This document shows, one piece after another, positions 1-8,732 of a stretch of DNA of 64,000 nucleotides. Positions within the stretch are counted from its first letter, which is position 1; every line of letters starts with the position of its first letter. The stretch spans positions 110,664,701 through 110,728,700 of the forward strand of contig OX104134.1 in the NCBI GenBank assembly GCA_944470555.2, read 5' to 3'. The DNA is from Heterobilharzia americana. Taxonomy: Eukaryota; Platyhelminthes; Trematoda; Strigeidida; Schistosomatidae. The position numbers and the translations under genes are program-made. The notes under the pieces are model-generated. The model was not told the DNA's origin and did no database searches. It was given only the letters and a program-made list of their open reading frames with translations.

Positions 1-203
1 ACTGGAAATTGCGAGATGCCATTTCTTGCAGCCAGTTACGCACATCTCCTGAAAGAGTAGCGGTAGAAGGGAAACGCTGGACCAAATGACCGCCTTCCAA
101 TGACCTTAACTGAAGCCGAACCTACAAGAGAAGAAGGATTAAAGAATGCCCGTGATTTTATAAATCACAATTATGCAATAGTGGTCTAGCATCACTTAAA
201 GCA
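1..203. other. Unassigned sequence at window edge
   Basis: No ORF, repeat or RNA gene is recognised. It precedes the 5' end of a family-2 RTE fragment. Confidence 0.4.
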
Positions 204-708
204 ACCTCGCCTGGTTAACTAGTTCACTAGTTACTAGGCGGTCCTATGCCGGGATAAAGAGGGAAGGTTGGGCATAAGGCTAGCAACCCCACCCCGTAAA
301 ATCAATTCAATCGCTAAAGAAATTTCAAAGCAAAAAAAGAATATAAATAATGAAAATAAACCTATTGCTTATCGGAATCAGGGAGACGAAATGACGCCAG
401 TTGGTGAAAGCCTTCGAGAAGCCAATTGACCGATGTGTCTTCCCTTCTCTCGATGAAAGCGAAAGTAAACCTGGGGAGATGGAATGTCTATACAATACTT
501 GAAGCTGTCTGGCAAGGCTTCCCAGATTGCCAAAGAGATGAGAAGGTACGGCACTAAAGTGTTAGGATGGGAGTCTGTGGAAGCAGATGGAATGGAAGTG
601 GACTCTCCAAACTGTCAAATGGGTAGTCAATGATCTACTCCAATATTGTCACTCAGATGACAACCACGAGCACACTGAGTTATCGAGTGGCTATCATGAT
701 TTCCCCTT
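204..708 (+). mobile_element. 5' fragment of family-2 RTE-like retrotransposon
   Basis: The sequence from the ACCTCGCCTGGTTAACTAG start onward matches the 5' end and 5' UTR of the element at 14975, and continues through the opening of its endonuclease ORF (an ATGAAAGCGAAAGTAAACC-like stretch near 454). Small indels break the reading frame. The match stops near 708, around the end of the first 85 endonuclease codons, so the copy is 3'-truncated or interrupted. It is a decayed fragment with no coding capacity. The two copies (here and at 14975) fix the family's 5' boundary because they diverge immediately upstream of the shared start. Confidence 0.75.
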
Positions 709-789
709 GAAGAGATGTATTAACTAGCTATGTGTAAGTTCATGCAACAGGTCAAGGGACAAATAATAATACTATAATCCATTAGAGCG

Positions 790-1115
790 TATAAATGTCT
801 TTCAGCAGGCGAGCAAAGAATTTGTTACTAACCAACCCGATTGGTCTGGTGCAACTACCCAATTAAGTGAAGCGGTCGACACGTTCCACCACTCCACTCT
901 CCATCCTTTAACTCGGAGTGCTTGCAGTACACCAGTCCTGGAGCACCATCTCACACTTGACAAGTGCAACACACATCCCAGTCAAATATGCTACATCTTC
1001 TGCTCAACTTGTTCAAAAAACCCTACATTTTGTCAGCGTCTTCACCAAGCGCGACAACATTGTCTGCATACTCCAAGTCATCAAGATGCCCTACAGGGTG
1101 TAGGGCAGGATTTAG
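790..1115 (-). pseudogene. RT-domain fragment of RTE family 1
   Basis: The minus strand matches copy A around 4560-4830: the part of the reverse transcriptase just downstream of the YADD box and the box itself. Recognisable blocks are the CCAGTCCTGGAGCA and TTGTCAGCGTCTTCACC strings. Both ends are cut and the frame is broken. It is a decayed remnant, probably of the same event as the fragment at 2105-2670 in the same orientation, but they are not contiguous in the element. Confidence 0.7.
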
Positions 1116-2104
1116 AAACTGGACCATAATTGTTCACACTTTGAGTTAAACTTGTGAGTTTTATTGGTTTTTTTACCCTTTTGTATATTAGGAAGTCTTT
1201 TGTAGCGAAATTGTTGGTCACAGTATTCTCGCTTTAAGAATAAGTCTTTCTGAAGCCTGTGTGGTGTTATTAAATATTTCGTTCTTTGTCTCTTTGAGAA
1301 GTTGACTATGAATCCAGTTAGCTTTTCATTTTTGGCGAACCTTTCACAGAGAATATTTTTATTGCTGATGTCTACGCTATTTTTCACTCAATGGTGTCAT
1401 ATGCTCTGTTGTGTTGATTATTTAAATCATTACAGTTCGGGGCTGTTTATTTTTATATTTCCTTTTGTGGTAAAAACTTAATGTAAGTACTGGTTAAAGA
1501 CACGGAGGTTGACAAAAATCTAGCTGTCTATTTCTAAACTCAACACATGATCCATTTTATGTCAGGTGCGGACTTGTTTTATCTGAAGATATTCTTTAAG
1601 CATGAACGGTGAATTACAAACGTTAAGACAATGAAAAGAATTCAGTAGAACACCATGAAAAAGCTGTAAACATTTACAGCATAGTGCCCAACTCCTTTGT
1701 AGTACTGATCCACAATGCCAAATTGAATTAAACCTCAGATTTTCAACTTCCAAGGGATTCCTTACCTCTTAATTTCTGATTTGTGATAGTCTTTCAAAGA
1801 TTCTGATTTTATCCAATTCACAATATTGTGCAACCGTTAGTCAATGTCATCTGTCGGTTTCTTCCCTTACTTGTGGCTTCCCTAATTCTACACATCCTGG
1901 TTTCTGTTTGGTTCTTAGAGAAAGGCATTTTGAGATTACAGTTTGTGGTTGTAGTCACTAATGGGACCGAATTATCATTCAATCAAATGGAATGCCTGCA
2001 ATTTATGGTCAAGAAAAGGTTTTCGCTTATGAATATCAATTTTTGAACTGTAAGTTACTTACTGAAAGTCCTAAGCTTAATCCTATATCGGGTTATGAGT
2101 TCAT
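1116..2104. other. About 1 kb unassigned, AT-rich
   Basis: Only short random-looking ORFs are present. No splice-flanked exon or repeat is recognised. Confidence 0.4.
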
Positions 2105-2670
2105 TGTAGTGCTGCTTCACTTCACCGCGTCAGGTTTCTCACAGCTTTTTCAATTTCTGCAAGTGTTGAAGGCCCTATCGCAATATTCCATTCCGGATCT
2201 GACAAGATAAAATAGTGGGCAACAGAATAGTAGCTGGAGGCCAATTTAACCTTTCCTCGGAGTGCCTCGCCTATAGTTTCATTCGTCTCCACTGTGAGTG
2301 AATCTCAAACCCATCCTTCTCCACTATAATCTCCTCACTAACCGCTGATCTGGTCCTTTGCTTCACTCCATTTTCCGTGATCAGTCTAGGTAACAACCCT
2401 TATTATCTATCGCCGCTCTTTTCTTTCTCTTCAGCCTTCACTAGACACCACTACACGTGGTCATTGCGTAAACATCTCGTCAGCCTACTTTTGGGTTGCT
2501 TCCGCTCTTCACTGTACTCGGAGCCTCAAGGAATGTGTTCCACCGGATTCATGAATTCTGAAGAAGCCATTGACATTCACTGATCTTTTCTAACCACTTT
2601 CTGAGAGTAAGCTACAGTTAACTCGGCTGTTGTTATGGGAAACTGAAGATAACGGAGTGCAGATGCGAAG
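2105..2670 (-). pseudogene. Linker-region fragment of RTE family 1
   Basis: The minus strand aligns with copy A about 5500-5960, the segment between the endonuclease and the reverse transcriptase. Shared landmarks include the TAGCTGGAGGCCA-like block at 2230 and the segment coding for the WISAASSKLMDA-like helix at about 2510-2590. Several frameshifts and stops are present and both ends are ragged. It has no coding capacity. Confidence 0.7.
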
Positions 2671-2940
2671 GTGTCTGCCACACCAGAAATTCATAGTATA
2701 TCAGATGTGAATTGAGAAATATGATTCAGACTATTTCTGGCGGAGAGTACTTACCGGTGGTGGATAATACGATACTAGTGGAGGTCTGAGGTCGGTAAAT
2801 GCGATAATCTCACCACCGTTCAGATTTGTTCTCTGGTGAATTGTTGTTGTTGGGAAAAGTTTCAATGTCGTACTCCCTTGTAAAGCTTTGATGTTTATAT
2901 CTAGACTGATACTGAAGCATCTGTCAAATGAAACCCTATC
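2671..2940. other. Unassigned spacer
   Basis: No gene or repeat is recognised between the two RTE fragments. Confidence 0.35.
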
Positions 2941-2941
2941 T

Positions 2942-3235
2942 CCCTGACCAGTAGCTGCTCGCTTGAAGTTGTGAATGGGCTTGCATATCACAATGACTCA
3001 ATGAGGTATGCTGGTAGAACCTTGTTGCCTCGAGGTCATACCATACCAGAAAAGTCTTGGATAGCCATGAGATAAAAGGCAGTCACCGTTGTAGTGTAAA
3101 TTACTACACTGTGATGGGGATCTGAGGATGAAGTCGTAATGCTGCTAGTTGTGGGGGGTGTTGCCCTTTGATTACCGGCAATACCATGTTGATGCTGCCA
3201 TTCCAACGTGAAGCATGGATTAGAAAAGGTCGTCC
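2942..3235 (+). mobile_element. 5' UTR fragment of RTE family 1
   Basis: It aligns with the first 290 bp of copy B (53275 onward): a CCCTGACCAGTAGCTGCT start, the GGGCTTGCATATCACAATGAC block, the CCTCGAGGTCATACCATACC block, the GTAGTGTAAATTACTACACT hairpin and the TAGAAAAGGTCG string. After about 3235 the similarity ends. It is a truncated, diverged copy whose terminal stem (P1 of the candidate ribozyme) has decayed. Confidence 0.75.
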
Positions 3236-3240
3236 CCAGA

Positions 3241-3649
3241 ATAACTCTCCTTCCTTTCTCACGATCTTACGGTGCTGGTAGTGACTGTAGTGTCATTCTG
3301 ACATTTTTACTGGTGGGAAATGCATTATTCTCTTAGCAATTTTGTTGCTGATGATCAACGCTACTTTTTGGATCGATGAGGATTTCGAAGGTGCACATGT
3401 TGTTATACTTATGCTAGTGGACAGTTTGATCGTTATGATCGTTTGTATTTTCAATTTTTTTTCTGTTGAATACCAATGTGAAGCCTATAAGATGAACACT
3501 GGCAATCTGTAAGGCTGAGAGGAATCTATTTTTGTGGTGAATCTTTTTATCATTAGTTCTTAAGGAAGGCAGTATGAGACAGAACTGCTGGCCATGGAGA
3601 ATAAATGCCTTTATGTTGTCGCGCCCTTGTGGCCCAATTTAGCACATGC
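3241..3649. other. Unassigned spacer between RTE pieces
   Basis: No homology to the other repeats in this window is seen, and no convincing ORF. Confidence 0.35.
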
Positions 3650-3753
3650 TATTTACTTAGTGACGATGACTACCTTTAGTCTCATCACTATCTAGCAGAC
3701 CTTCACGGTAAGGATTTATGTTAAGTGCGTTCAGTTCCATCAGCCACAACTTG
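3650..3753 (-). mobile_element. Left half of an older family-1 5' end, split by copy A
   Basis: Together with 7708-7745 this forms the 5' end of an older minus-strand family-1 copy. The half here aligns with copy A about 7540-7650 (for example the CTATCTAGCAGACCTTC and CCATCAGCCACAACTTG strings). Copy A inserted about 40 bp from the 5' terminus of this older copy, and the target duplication (3754-3765 and 7696-7707) is made of the older copy's own sequence. Confidence 0.65.
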
Positions 3754-3765
3754 TTGTGTCACTGT
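3754..3765. repeat. Target-site duplication of RTE copy A, left
   Basis: TTGTGTCACTGT, identical to 7696-7707 on the other side of copy A. The two repeats abut the (ATC)n end and the CCCGACC end of the element exactly, so they mark a clean insertion. Confidence 0.9.
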
Positions 3766-3964
3766 CATCATCATCATCATCATTATCAACATAGGACCAG
3801 GCATTACTGCGTAACGGTCCGAGTTGCCACACCTCATATCAGCACATCAAGTAAAAAGGTAGTGAGGTGAAGGATGAAGATAAGTGAATGCAGTCAAAAG
3901 AAATATAAAGTATGAGAAGAAAGGAAAGAGGAGTGACAAAATAGTGAGATTCGGTATAGCGTTG

Positions 3965-6900
3965 TTAAGATGAGGATAATGTGTGTATACATCTGCGCCA
4001 CTGACTTCGGTTCTGAGCCATATCACCTAGGGTCTCCAACCACTGGTTCCTCTTGTCCCGTGGACCCCAACCACCTAGTCTGCATCGTCCTACATGGCTT
4101 AAACCAACAGTCAGAGACTTCATACATTGGTGCCATGTTTTAGTCTGGCCACCTCGGGCCTTTTTCCAGCCTGAACCCACCTCAGCCAACATTGTGTGAC
4201 GAGGCAATCGGTGACTAGGCATACGTAGTACGTGTCCCAACCATCTCAGTCGATGAAGGTTCACAACCTCGTCGACTGACTTACCTCTTCTCCCTAAAAC
4301 TCTACACCTAACTTCTGCATTACTCACATGGTGACACCACGGAATACGTCCTATACTACGAAGGCAACGGTGGTCAAATACCTGTAACCTTCTCATGTCT
4401 TCCACTTTCAATGGCCATGTTTCACAGCCATACAGTAGAACAGAGCGGACTGCTGTGCAGTACACGCGACCCTTAATAGACAAACGAATATCACGGCGGC
4501 GCCATAGGTGGCGCAAATTGGCAAAAGCCAATCGAGCCTTTTGTATCCGTGCAGAAATCTCATCGGCAACTAACCCACCGGAGTTGATCCTACTTCCCAG
4601 GTAAGTGAAGTGGTCAACACACTCAACCACTTCACTCTCTATTGTTAACCGCGGTACCGCTGAAGACCAGTCCTGGAGCAAAAATTTGCATTTGGGTGGT
4701 GAAAATCGCATCCCAAACATTCTCAAATTCCCACTCAAAGTGTTCAGAAGACTCTGCATCTTGTCAGCGTCTTCACCTAACAGGACTATGTCATCTGCAT
4801 ATTCTAGATCTAAGGAAAATTCACCTGTGGTCCGGTCAACGTCTTTGTAATTAGGTGACGAGAGGGAAACCTCCATAAGAATATCTATGATAAAATTAAA
4901 TAAGAATGGGGATAGTGGGCATCCTTGACGGACACCACTTGATGAGTATAGCTCCCTGGACAACTCACCATAGGCTCTAACATGCCCACAAGTGTTCGAG
5001 TAGAGAGCTTTCAATAAGGTGATGTACTTACTAGGCACGCCTTTCAGTGACAGACACTGCCATAAGACTTCTCGATCAACGGAGTCAAATGCCGCCTTCA
5101 GGTCGAGAAATACAGCTATTGTCGGGCGTCTGTAAGCATGCCTATGTTCCAGGACCTGGCGCAGTGTGAATATTTGGTCGATACATCCACGGCCAGGTCT
5201 AAAGCCTGCCTGGTTTTCTCGGGCTTGCTGTTCCCGAGCTCCACTCAGGCGTCGGAGAATTATAGAACTTAGGATCTTAGACACTATGTTTGTCAGGCTG
5301 ATTCCTCTGTGGTTATCACAAGAGGACTTCTCGCCTTTCTTGAAGACTGGGATGATGAGTGACTTAGACCAGTCGGAGGGGATCGTATTTGATTCCCATA
5401 TACTGGCTAACACTTCCGTTAGCCTGACTAAGAGAACTCTACCACCATTCTTGTATACCTCAGCAGGTAGTCCGTCTGGTCCTGCTGCCCTTCCCCGTTT
5501 CAGGCTACCTACCGCTTTCTCAACTTCTTCTAGTGTTGGGGGACCTGTCTCTATGTCCCATTCAGGGTCCGACTGGATAGCGGGCAGCGCAATGGTGGCT
5601 GGAGGCCAGTTAAACTGTTCCTCAAAGTGTTCTGCCCATCGTCCCAGTCGCCTTCCCTGCGAGTGAATCGCCGATCCGTCCTTCTCCGCTATAACCTCAC
5701 TAACTGTTGTTGACCATTTCCCCCCAGTCTCCTTAATAAGTCTAAATAACTGTCTACTGTTACCGATCGCCGCTGCCTTTTCCATCTCTTTAGCCTTTGC
5801 TGCCCACCACTGTTCACGATCGTTGCGCAGACTTTTCGTCAGTTTATTTTTAAGTTGCGCTCGCTCTTCATTGTACTCAGAGCCTGCAGGGATGCATTCA
5901 CGTGCATCCATTAGTTTGGAAGAAGCTGCTGATATCCACTGGCTCTTTTTAGCCATTATCTTGGAGTCGGCTACAGTCTCCAGTGCTGCTTTTACAGTAG
6001 ACTGAAGATGGCACCAAGCTTCTTCTGGATGAGTGACAGTCTTTTGTTCCGATAACTGCCTAGCCAACTTCTCACTGAACACGGCTTTGGTGTTTTCGTT
6101 GTCCAGCAGAACTCGTAGTGGTTTTGTTGCCAAATTTTTTCTACGTCCATTGAGACGCAGGCATATACGTGCTCGGACCAACGCATGATCGCTGTCCAAA
6201 CACGTACTCCAGAAGGAGCGGCAGTCTTCCACCGATCCTCTCCAGCGATGACTAATAGCAATGTGGTCTATCTGTGTCCATCGCTGAGTCGAGCTCGGTG
6301 GACGCCAGGTCAGACAGTGCCTTTCTTTATGTCTGAAATTTGTGCTGGCTAAAAATAGGCGGTTATCTGAGCATAGTTGTAATAGGCGATCACCGTTATC
6401 TGTACGTTCAGCTGGGATTCCGAAAGTGCCACCTAAGTGCCTTTCTGCCTCACTCAGTCTACCCACCTGTGCGTTGAGGTCACCTGCAACAACCACTACG
6501 TCCGAACGTTTGGCTTTCGAGAGGAGGTTAGACAGTTTATGGTAGAACTCGTCCTTCACTTCATCCGAACTACAGTCAGTGGGTGCGTAAGCAGAGATTA
6601 CAAAGAGACAACGGCGAGTCTCACTATTCCTTTTAGTTCTCACTGTGCCGTTCAGCCTCATAGCGCAGAGGCGACTATCAACTGGGATCCAGTCTAGTAG
6701 TGAGTTTTCTGCCCTGGTGCTTAATGCTATACCTACACCTGCAAGACCACGAGAGCTAGCTATCGAATCTCCAGAAACTCGAAGGGTGAATTTTGCAGAT
6801 TCACCAGATTGGTCAGGAGAGGTCAGGTGAATAACCACACTTGGGTCCTGTATGCGTGTCTCACAAACACAGCACACATCCATGCCTCGAGTTGCTAGAG

Positions 6901-7168
6901 TCTTTGCCAACGAAGCCTGTTGGCCAATTTGACGGAGGGTGCGGACATTGAAGGCTCCAATATGTAATTTGGAGCGTGGTTTAAGGAGACCAGGGACACT
7001 GTTCTGTGGACTCAGATCGTTGTCGAAGGCTGCAGAGGTAGGAGAAATTGAAGATGATGCAGCATCATTAATTAAGAGACGTGAAGGAAGATTAGAAGGT
7101 AATGATGGAGGAGGAGGAGGGTGCTGACAGAGTTGTGAGGGCGGTTGACACTTCCCGGCTGCCCACAC
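3965..7168 (-). CDS. RTE endonuclease/reverse transcriptase, intact (copy A)
   Basis: This 1067-codon frame encodes the replication protein of the element: it nicks target DNA and copies the element RNA onto the nick. An APE-type endonuclease occupies about residues 67-335, with FNVRT (N74), CCVCET (E103), SAYAPTD (about 192-198), AGDLNAQ (D230, N232) and DSDH (D327, H328). A linker follows to about 540. The reverse transcriptase spans about 545-860, with AAGPDGLPAE (561-570), FLDLKAAFD (D689), GVRQGCPLSP (745-754) and YADD (790-793, catalytic D792 and D793). The C-terminal tail has an RRLQVFDHRCLRSI block and a final WLETLGDMAQNRSQW motif. The frame is uninterrupted, so catalytic residues are all present. 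The 5' limit given is a GTG; the frame opens after a TAG at 7178-7180 and the first ATG is codon 96, already inside the endonuclease, so the true start is unresolved. Confidence 0.9.
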   Translation of the reverse strand: MWAAGKCQPPSQLCQHPPPPPSLPSNLPSRLLINDAASSSISPTSAAFDNDLSPQNSVPGLLKPRSKLHIGAFNVRTLRQIGQQASLAKTLATRGMDVCCVCETRIQDPSVVIHLTSPDQSGESAKFTLRVSGDSIASSRGLAGVGIALSTRAENSLLDWIPVDSRLCAMRLNGTVRTKRNSETRRCLFVISAYAPTDCSSDEVKDEFYHKLSNLLSKAKRSDVVVVAGDLNAQVGRLSEAERHLGGTFGIPAERTDNGDRLLQLCSDNRLFLASTNFRHKERHCLTWRPPSSTQRWTQIDHIAISHRWRGSVEDCRSFWSTCLDSDHALVRARICLRLNGRRKNLATKPLRVLLDNENTKAVFSEKLARQLSEQKTVTHPEEAWCHLQSTVKAALETVADSKIMAKKSQWISAASSKLMDARECIPAGSEYNEERAQLKNKLTKSLRNDREQWWAAKAKEMEKAAAIGNSRQLFRLIKETGGKWSTTVSEVIAEKDGSAIHSQGRRLGRWAEHFEEQFNWPPATIALPAIQSDPEWDIETGPPTLEEVEKAVGSLKRGRAAGPDGLPAEVYKNGGRVLLVRLTEVLASIWESNTIPSDWSKSLIIPVFKKGEKSSCDNHRGISLTNIVSKILSSIILRRLSGAREQQARENQAGFRPGRGCIDQIFTLRQVLEHRHAYRRPTIAVFLDLKAAFDSVDREVLWQCLSLKGVPSKYITLLKALYSNTCGHVRAYGELSRELYSSSGVRQGCPLSPFLFNFIIDILMEVSLSSPNYKDVDRTTGEFSLDLEYADDIVLLGEDADKMQSLLNTLSGNLRMFGMRFSPPKCKFLLQDWSSAVPRLTIESEVVECVDHFTYLGSRINSGGLVADEISARIQKARLAFANLRHLWRRRDIRLSIKGRVYCTAVRSVLLYGCETWPLKVEDMRRLQVFDHRCLRSIGRIPWCHHVSNAEVRCRVLGRRGKSVDEVVNLHRLRWLGHVLRMPSHRLPRHTMLAEVGSGWKKARGGQTKTWHQCMKSLTVGLSHVGRCRLGGWGPRDKRNQWLETLGDMAQNRSQWRRCIHTLSSS

Positions 7169-7187
7169 CGTGGAAGGCTATTTCTTC

Positions 7188-7448
7188 TTAAGGTACCTGA
7201 AAGAGATTTGTGTGACCGCAGAGCCCATCGGACATCTGCTTGAGGCCTGTCACACCCAGCCTTTTGAGTATGATTATTTTGAATTTTTGTATTTTTGGGG
7301 CCGGATGAGCGAAAGGAAACGACAAGTGAACCAACACCGCCGGCCCGGCAGACCGTGGGGCGTGGTGGAGTGTGTTATTTTTGGGGCCGACCTTTTCTAA
7401 CCCCCCCTTCCACTGAGAAGGCAGCATCAGCTTGGCACTGCTGGTCAT
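7188..7448 (-). CDS. Short upstream ORF in RTE 5' UTR (copy A)
   Basis: An ATG-initiated ORF of about 86 codons lies between the element's 5' terminus and the main ORF, in a different frame, ending at a TAA about 10 bases before the main frame opens. The product (begins MTSSAK, ends LFQVP) resembles no domain I know. The same ORF is unbroken in copy B (53522-53782). It may be a small ORF1, a regulatory upstream ORF, or a chance ORF preserved because the copies are young. No function is assigned. Confidence 0.35.
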   Translation of the reverse strand: MTSSAKLMLPSQWKGGLEKVGPKNNTLHHAPRSAGPAVLVHLSFPFAHPAPKIQKFKIIILKRLGVTGLKQMSDGLCGHTNLFQVP

Positions 7449-7627
7449 CCAAGGGAAACACCTTACTGCTGTCACACCCCATCCAGCTAGCAGCAGTACG
7501 ACTTCGCCCTCAGACCCCCATCATAGTGTAGCAATTTACACTATGACGGTAACTGCTTTTCGTCTAACCACTACCCAACAGACCTTTCTGGTATGGTAGG
7601 ACCTCGAGGGAACAAGCGTTCCACCAG

Positions 7628-7695
7628 CATAGCTCGTTGGGTCATTGTGATATGCAAGCCCGACCACCACGTCAAGGTAGCAGCTATCGGTCGGG
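7628..7695 (-). ncRNA. Candidate HDV-like ribozyme at RTE 5' terminus (copy A)
   Basis: Numbering from the first base of the element: bases 1-7 (CCCGACC) can pair with 31-37 (GGTCGGG) as P1; 9-14 (ATAGCT) with 62-67 (AGCTAT) as P2, forming a pseudoknot; 18-20 (ACC) with 28-30 (GGT) as P3 closing a 7-base loop. A CCAA at 56-59 sits where the HDV-like consensus has its catalytic-C strand (CNRA). P4 is weak (TTG/CAA) and P1.1 is not obvious. HDV-like ribozymes at 5' ends are established for R2 and some RTE-type elements; here the assignment is an inference from pairing. Confidence 0.5.
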
Positions 7696-7707
7696 TTGTG
7701 TCACTGT
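7696..7707. repeat. Target-site duplication of RTE copy A, right
   Basis: TTGTGTCACTGT, the exact partner of 3754-3765. It directly abuts the CCCGACC terminus of copy A. Confidence 0.9.
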
Positions 7708-7745
7708 AATATGCAAGACCAACCTCCACTTCAAGGAGGTCATTA
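7708..7745 (-). mobile_element. Right half of older family-1 5' end split by copy A
   Basis: It continues the older copy begun at 3650 (AATATGCAAGACC then CCTCCACTTCAAGGAGGTC). The P3 position reads CCTCC/GGAGG where copy A has ACC/GGT, a paired change that supports the stem. The outermost stem is not preserved. Confidence 0.6.
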
Positions 7746-7776
7746 TCGATTATCCTGTATAAAATGACGATTTTTA

Positions 7777-8034
7777 CTACACAATCCAAACTAGAACAGT
7801 TTTCAACTGTTGTTTTTTGTTCTGTGTGTACATGCAAAAACATCTAACCAAAGAACTCTGCTCATCAGGATTATTGAACTCGTTCTCAAACCTCACAGCT
7901 TTAGTTTCATATCCCAGTGTGATGTCACTTTCTTTGCCTGAAACATGGTTTCGGTTAGGCATATCAAAACCCTTCACAATAGAGTACACACTAAGGAATT
8001 TCTGACTATTTCTAGCTACTGAAGATTTAACCAT
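7777..8034 (-). CDS. Unrecognised ORF, possible exon
   Basis: An 85-codon ORF with an ATG directly after an in-frame TGA. Codon use is even and the sequence contains charged and polar stretches (GKESDITLGYET, NEFNNPDEQSSL) that look more protein-like than neighbouring ORFs. A possible 5' splice site (TTG|GTTAGA) lies after the SSL residues near 7848. No family is recognised and there is no supporting partner exon in view. It could be a first exon of a host gene interrupted by the insertion of copy A downstream, or chance. Confidence 0.2.
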   Translation of the reverse strand: MVKSSVARNSQKFLSVYSIVKGFDMPNRNHVSGKESDITLGYETKAVRFENEFNNPDEQSSLVRCFCMYTQNKKQQLKTVLVWIV

Positions 8035-8039
8035 TCAAT

Positions 8040-8732
8040 CGGTTCAGCATAAATCGTGTTCATGAAAGATCAGCAACTTTTTTCTGCCATAGCAGATAAC
8101 CCTTTCTTTTACAGCGGAATCTTGTTTTCCTTGATTGCAAAGAAGAATTAAATACCTTTATTGAACACTTATTGTCATCCAACTTCATCCTAACTAGTGT
8201 CGTTTTACTACGTTCATTTATTTTATTCACCTATTATTTCGGTTAGATAAGTGTAACATATGATTTTATAATTCTCTGCACTCTAACCTTATCTCACTTA
8301 TACGGGAATTTTCTTTTCACTGTCTTGTTAAAATATCGCTAGTTTGATCGAGCTGCATTATTTTAACTCCCTTCATACTGTGGAATATTAATATTTTCAA
8401 TTTCAAAAGTGTGAATTGAAGTTTCAGGATAATTTCATGTAAAGCGTGCTTATTTCATGCACTGGTTAGTTACTTATTTGCTTAAGCATTCATTCAGATT
8501 GTGTTCAGTTGATGCAAACCTGCTGAAATAAAATAGATTCACATTATTTTGCAAATATTATTCTAATGACCTCATTTAAAATACTTCCATTAGAGACCTT
8601 AGTCACAGTTGTTTTTCAGTGGTTTTGATTCCAGTTTCTTTCCGTTCCATTCATTTTGTCTAATCACCATATTGATGAGAAGCTATTATTCATATTATTT
8701 TATATTGATATATTCCTTGTTCTTTATATTGC
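8040..8732. other. Unassigned AT-rich stretch
   Basis: No repeat, RNA gene or credible ORF is seen. Confidence 0.4.

Larger units (their letters stand above)
3766..7695 (-). mobile_element. Full-length RTE-clade retrotransposon, copy A
   Basis: A 3930-bp non-LTR element on the minus strand, bounded by 12-bp target duplications. In transcript order it has: a CCCGACC 5' terminus, a 5' UTR of about 500 bp with a short ORF, one long endonuclease/reverse transcriptase ORF, a 3' UTR of about 200 bp and a tail of GAT trinucleotides at 3766-3786. A single EN-RT ORF and a short tandem-repeat tail instead of poly(A) are features of the RTE clade. Size and layout fit schistosome SR2/SjR2 elements; the exact family name is a recollection, not a search result. 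Near-identity with copy B (53274-57222) implies recent movement. Confidence 0.92.

Noticed and set aside
5166..5666. 166-codon ORF on the plus strand inside copy A
   Set aside because: Antisense shadow of the RT-coding strand; the same shadow appears at 55322-55822 in copy B.
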